Assembly (NCBI GenBank): GCA_016875595.1
Contig: VGPI01000074.1
Location: 1 to 9,314, forward strand
DNA length: 9,314 bases
Reading direction: 5' to 3'
From: Candidatus Cloacimonadota bacterium
Lineage (GTDB): Bacteria > Cloacimonadota > Cloacimonadia > Cloacimonadales > Cloacimonadaceae
Under the pieces are notes generated by a model. It was not told the origin of the DNA, did not search any database, and was given only the letters and a program-made list of their open reading frames with translations. The translations under genes and the position numbers were made by a program. How positions within the stretch are numbered: the stretch's first letter is position 1; every line of letters starts with the position of its first letter. This document shows, in pieces, positions 7,128 through 9,314 of the stretch.

Positions 7128-7859
7128 GTGAATATTAATGATGCCGTTTGGGACAACTATGACTCTTCCGGCCAGATAAAAGCAAAGCTGGAACTGATAA
7201 AAAGCTGGATCCCGGAGGATGTGAAAACCATTGCCGATATTGGTTGTGGCAATGGCTTGATCACCAATTATCTTGGGATGAGCTATGATGTTACTGGGGT
7301 GGACATTTCACAAAAAGCGCTGGCACATCTGAAAACCAAGAAGGTAATGGCTTCTGCAACCTGCCTCCCCTTCCCAAATCTAAGCTTTGATCTGGTGTTC
7401 TCCAGTGAGATGATGGAACATCTGACCGCTGCCGAAACGGAAAAGGTAGCATCTGAATTTGCCCGTATTGGCTCCCATTACATCTTGATTTCCGTGCCCA
7501 ATCATGAGCAGCTTGCCAAATCAATGGTCAAATGCCTGGGCTGCAAGAACCCCTATCATGCCTATGGCCACTTGCAAGTTTTTACTAAACGCAGGCTTAA
7601 AATGTTGTTCCCAGGTTTTTCCTGCGTCAAATCCCTCGTTTTTGGTCCCACGGAAAGAGCGTTCAATCCCATCCTGTTGTTCCTGAATCATTATATTGCA
7701 GGACAATACTTTCACCCAACCACTCCGGTCGTTTGCCCAGTCTGTCGGAGGGAAGATTTCGTGTTTAGATCCAATCTTCTGTCGAAAGCAGTTAATTTGA
7801 TGAATCGCGCAATATCCTGCCCAAAACCATATTGGTTGATGCTGCTGCTCAAACGTTGA
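7128..7859 (+). CDS. Class I SAM-dependent methyltransferase with a probable zinc site
   Basis: The 243-residue protein has a Rossmann-type methyltransferase core. Motif I is ADIGCGNG (36-43), the acidic residue at the end of strand 2 is D59 in GVDIS, and FDLVFSSEMMEHL is the motif typical of the Methyltransf_11 group. Two CxxC pairs, C136/C139 (CLGCKNPYHAYGH) and C203/C206 (CPVC), could together bind zinc; this split pattern recurs, in my recollection, in methyltransferases of glycan clusters. The start is GTG, set by AAGGTGA (7114-7120) seven bases upstream; there is no in-frame ATG nearby. The substrate is unknown: a sugar O-methyl group, possibly a chain-terminating cap, is a guess from its neighbours. 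It is the last gene of the plus-strand run. Confidence 0.85.
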   Translation: MNINDAVWDNYDSSGQIKAKLELIKSWIPEDVKTIADIGCGNGLITNYLGMSYDVTGVDISQKALAHLKTKKVMASATCLPFPNLSFDLVFSSEMMEHLTAAETEKVASEFARIGSHYILISVPNHEQLAKSMVKCLGCKNPYHAYGHLQVFTKRRLKMLFPGFSCVKSLVFGPTERAFNPILLFLNHYIAGQYFHPTTPVVCPVCRREDFVFRSNLLSKAVNLMNRAISCPKPYWLMLLLKR

Positions 7860-7949
7860 TGACTCAGATCTCAAGCCTGTTATCTTAGGTTCATAGCCCT
7901 GAACTGATCGTACTCCAAGCCGACTGTGTGCGCCTGTCAGGTGGGTTCG

Positions 7950-7986
7950 CTGTTTCCTCATCTCAGATCGGATGCAGAGGAAACGG
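7950..7986. other. Stem-loop in the convergent junction, possible terminator
   Basis: Positions 7950-7959 can pair with 7977-7986 in a 10-pair stem (eight Watson-Crick pairs GTTTCCTC/GAGGAAAC, one G-U pair, one closing C-G) around a 17-base loop. It lies between the ends of the convergent methyltransferase and lptG-like genes, where a terminator is expected. There is no T-run after it on either strand and the loop is long, so an intrinsic terminator is doubtful. The rest of 7860-8129 holds a weaker hairpin near 7889-7906 and the repeat at 8032-8050, and no convincing gene. Confidence 0.25.
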
Positions 7987-8031
7987 GGGATCAGACATTA
8001 TCATGGAATCCATCGAGATAGTTGAGTACTT

Positions 8032-8050
8032 GGTGATCAAGCAAGGAGGA
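8032..8050 (+). repeat. Second copy of the palindrome arm-end sequence
   Basis: GGTGATCAAGCAAGGAGGA here matches 135-153 (the outer end of the big inverted repeat) at 18 of 19 positions, and so also matches its complement at 60-78. Similarity stops abruptly on the downstream side. This copy has no opposing arm and no 11-bp units. AAGGAGG is present but no start codon follows at ribosome-binding distance. It may be a solo end of a dispersed repeat family. Confidence 0.6.
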
Positions 8051-8129
8051 AACACGATCCAGGTAAAGATGAAGCAAGAGATAGACAAATTTCAGACAAG
8101 GTGGAAGTATGAGGAAGACCGGAGTGAGG

Positions 8130-9218
8130 TCAAACTTCTGATTTGTAAAGGAAGGCAAAGCCCAGCAGGGTGAAAAAGGCATTGGGTGCCCAGGCGGCGA
8201 GGATGGGTGGCAGAATGGCGTTGTAACCCAAGCTCTGGCTGACGCGCATCACGATCAGGTACAGGAAACAGACCAGCAAGCCCAGCATGAAGATCCAGCC
8301 TCTGCCTTTGCTGCGGGTATTACTGGTGGCGATGGGCAGGAAGAAGAAAATCACGATCAGATTGGTGAGCGGAAATGACAGTTTGATGTGCAGATCCACG
8401 GTCTCACGGCTGGCGTCCTCACCCAGTTTGTTCAAGCTCTGGATATAATCCCTCAGTTCAAAGAAGTTCAGTGCCATGGTTTTTTTGGAGATCCGGATAA
8501 AGTCACGGGGTTTGACGTCGAGTTCGGGGAGGATCACATCTGTGAAGTGCCGCCAGGATGTCTGCCGGCTCTCGCTGAATTCCCTGATATCACAGTCCTG
8601 AAGCAGCCATTGGTCGTTCTGCCAGACGGCGGATGAGGCGGTGACCTTTTTGCGGATGTCGCCGGTCTCGAAGTCAAGCTGGGTGATGTCCACGATGCGC
8701 ATGGTATTGTTGTAGCCGTCGAAAAAGCCGATGAAAAAGAACCTGCTGTCCGTTCCCTGGTAATGAATGCGGGCTTTGAGCATCTGATCATCGGGCTGCT
8801 CGCCCTTGATCTGGACGCGATAGACATAATCTCGTTTGGACTCGGCATAGGGCAGGAGATATTCTCCCATCAACGTGACAGCGATGCTGATGATGAATCC
8901 GATGATAAAGAGCGGGAACATGGCGCGTTTGATGCTGACTCCGGCAGCTCGGATCGCCACGCTTTCGTTGTGTTTGGAGAGTCCGTTCATCATAAAGAGA
9001 CCGGTGAGCAGAACGGTGACCGGCGAGGTCAACACCAAAAGATAGGGGAGACGCAGCACATAATACAATGTGGCTTGCTGGAAGGTGGCGCCATTACGAA
9101 GCAGGCGGGGCAGGTGATCGACGATGTCGATAACCATAAAGACGGCGGCAAAGGAGAAGAAGATAATCAGATAGGTCTTGAGAAACTCGCGGATGATATA
9201 TCGGTCAAGGATGCGCAT
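8130..9218 (-). CDS. lptG: LptF/LptG-family lipopolysaccharide export permease
   Basis: LptF and LptG are the membrane subunits of the LptB2FG transporter, which extracts lipopolysaccharide from the inner membrane and passes it to the periplasmic Lpt bridge. This 362-residue protein shows the family plan (PF03739): three N-terminal helices (about residues 10-32, 52-76, 98-120), a periplasmic beta-jellyroll (about 125-270), and three C-terminal helices (about 281-297, 310-328, 340-358). The opening MRILDRYIIREFLKTYL and HNESVAIRAAGVS (83-95) are typical. The ending LPPILAAWAPNAFF resembles LptG more than LptF, but the split between the two is uncertain. The ATG at 9218 is 10 bases after the stop of an upstream minus-strand gene, with only a weak TAGG as ribosome binding site. 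Its 3' end faces the glycan operon. Confidence 0.88.
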   Translation of the reverse strand: MRILDRYIIREFLKTYLIIFFSFAAVFMVIDIVDHLPRLLRNGATFQQATLYYVLRLPYLLVLTSPVTVLLTGLFMMNGLSKHNESVAIRAAGVSIKRAMFPLFIIGFIISIAVTLMGEYLLPYAESKRDYVYRVQIKGEQPDDQMLKARIHYQGTDSRFFFIGFFDGYNNTMRIVDITQLDFETGDIRKKVTASSAVWQNDQWLLQDCDIREFSESRQTSWRHFTDVILPELDVKPRDFIRISKKTMALNFFELRDYIQSLNKLGEDASRETVDLHIKLSFPLTNLIVIFFFLPIATSNTRSKGRGWIFMLGLLVCFLYLIVMRVSQSLGYNAILPPILAAWAPNAFFTLLGFAFLYKSEV

Positions 9219-9228
9219 CGGATGCCTA

Positions 9229-9314
9229 CTAATGAAGAACTTCGTCCGGGAGTTCGGATTTGCGGACTTTGAGGTGCGTCAACCTCCAGCTCAGGCGGTG
9301 GAGGTCGATGATCT
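9229..9314 (-). CDS. 3' end of a minus-strand gene, cut by the window edge
   Basis: On the minus strand one frame stays open from the window edge to a TAG at 9231-9229, giving 27 residues that end RKSELPDEVLH. It stops 10 bases before the lptG-like start on the same strand, the tight spacing expected of an operon. LptF and LptG genes are often adjacent, so the truncated gene could be the other permease subunit. The charged tail neither proves nor excludes this, and I cannot name the product. A second minus-strand frame is open here too, but it runs on into the lptG-like gene in the wrong phase. Confidence 0.45.
   Translation of the reverse strand, partial: IIDLHRLSWRLTHLKVRKSELPDEVLH

Noticed and set aside
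8003..8173. Possible 56-residue gene starting MESIEIVEYLV, including the second repeat copy
   Set aside because: The translation looks moderately protein-like, but there is no well-spaced ribosome binding site, it runs 44 bp into the 3' end of the lptG-like gene, and part of it is repeat sequence.
8763..9272. Plus-strand open frame of 169 codons antisense to the lptG-like gene
   Set aside because: Its highly acidic, His-rich translation is typical of a shadow of a hydrophobic membrane protein; no ribosome binding site supports it.

Overview
The window looks like a chromosomal stretch of a diderm (Gram-negative-type) bacterium. The main evidence is an LptF/LptG-family lipopolysaccharide-export permease on the minus strand and a Wzx-like flippase with glycosyltransferases on the plus strand. 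Base composition is moderate and coding is dense, with 4-8 bp gene overlaps. The style would fit a member of the FCB superphylum such as Cloacimonadota, but that placement is an impression from gene content and codon style, not a demonstrated assignment.

Layout. Positions 1-213 are a divergent intergenic region. A minus-strand gene starts at position 11 with a good ribosome binding site and runs off the left edge. A 17-bp dyad lies just upstream of it. Then comes a perfect 46-bp inverted repeat built from an 11-bp repeated unit, and a sigma70-like promoter that appears to drive an almost leaderless xseA transcript. Positions 214-7859 are one continuous plus-strand run: xseA (exonuclease VII large subunit), a secreted GHL10-family glycoside hydrolase-like protein, a polysaccharide flippase, two GT-B glycosyltransferases, a 23-codon mini-ORF rich in proline, and a SAM-dependent methyltransferase with a probable Cys4 zinc site. 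Genes overlap or abut except for the short gap holding the mini-ORF, so they probably form one operon. Positions 7860-8129 are a convergent junction with a stem-loop and a second copy of a sequence from the arms of the big inverted repeat. Positions 8130-9314 are minus strand: the LptF/LptG permease, preceded by the 3' end of another gene that runs off the right edge.

How it fits together. The central genes read as a small glycan-building cassette. The two glycosyltransferases and the methyltransferase would build or cap a lipid-linked saccharide, the flippase would move it across the inner membrane, and the secreted hydrolase-like protein would act on a glycan outside the cytoplasm. No initiating glycosyl-phosphate transferase, polymerase or chain-length regulator is in the window. 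The DNA-repair gene xseA heading this operon is the odd partner. I see no tRNA, rRNA, CRISPR array, transposase or phage gene. The most unusual features are non-coding: the 46-bp palindrome with its internal 11-bp repeats, and the sequence it shares with the other end of the operon.
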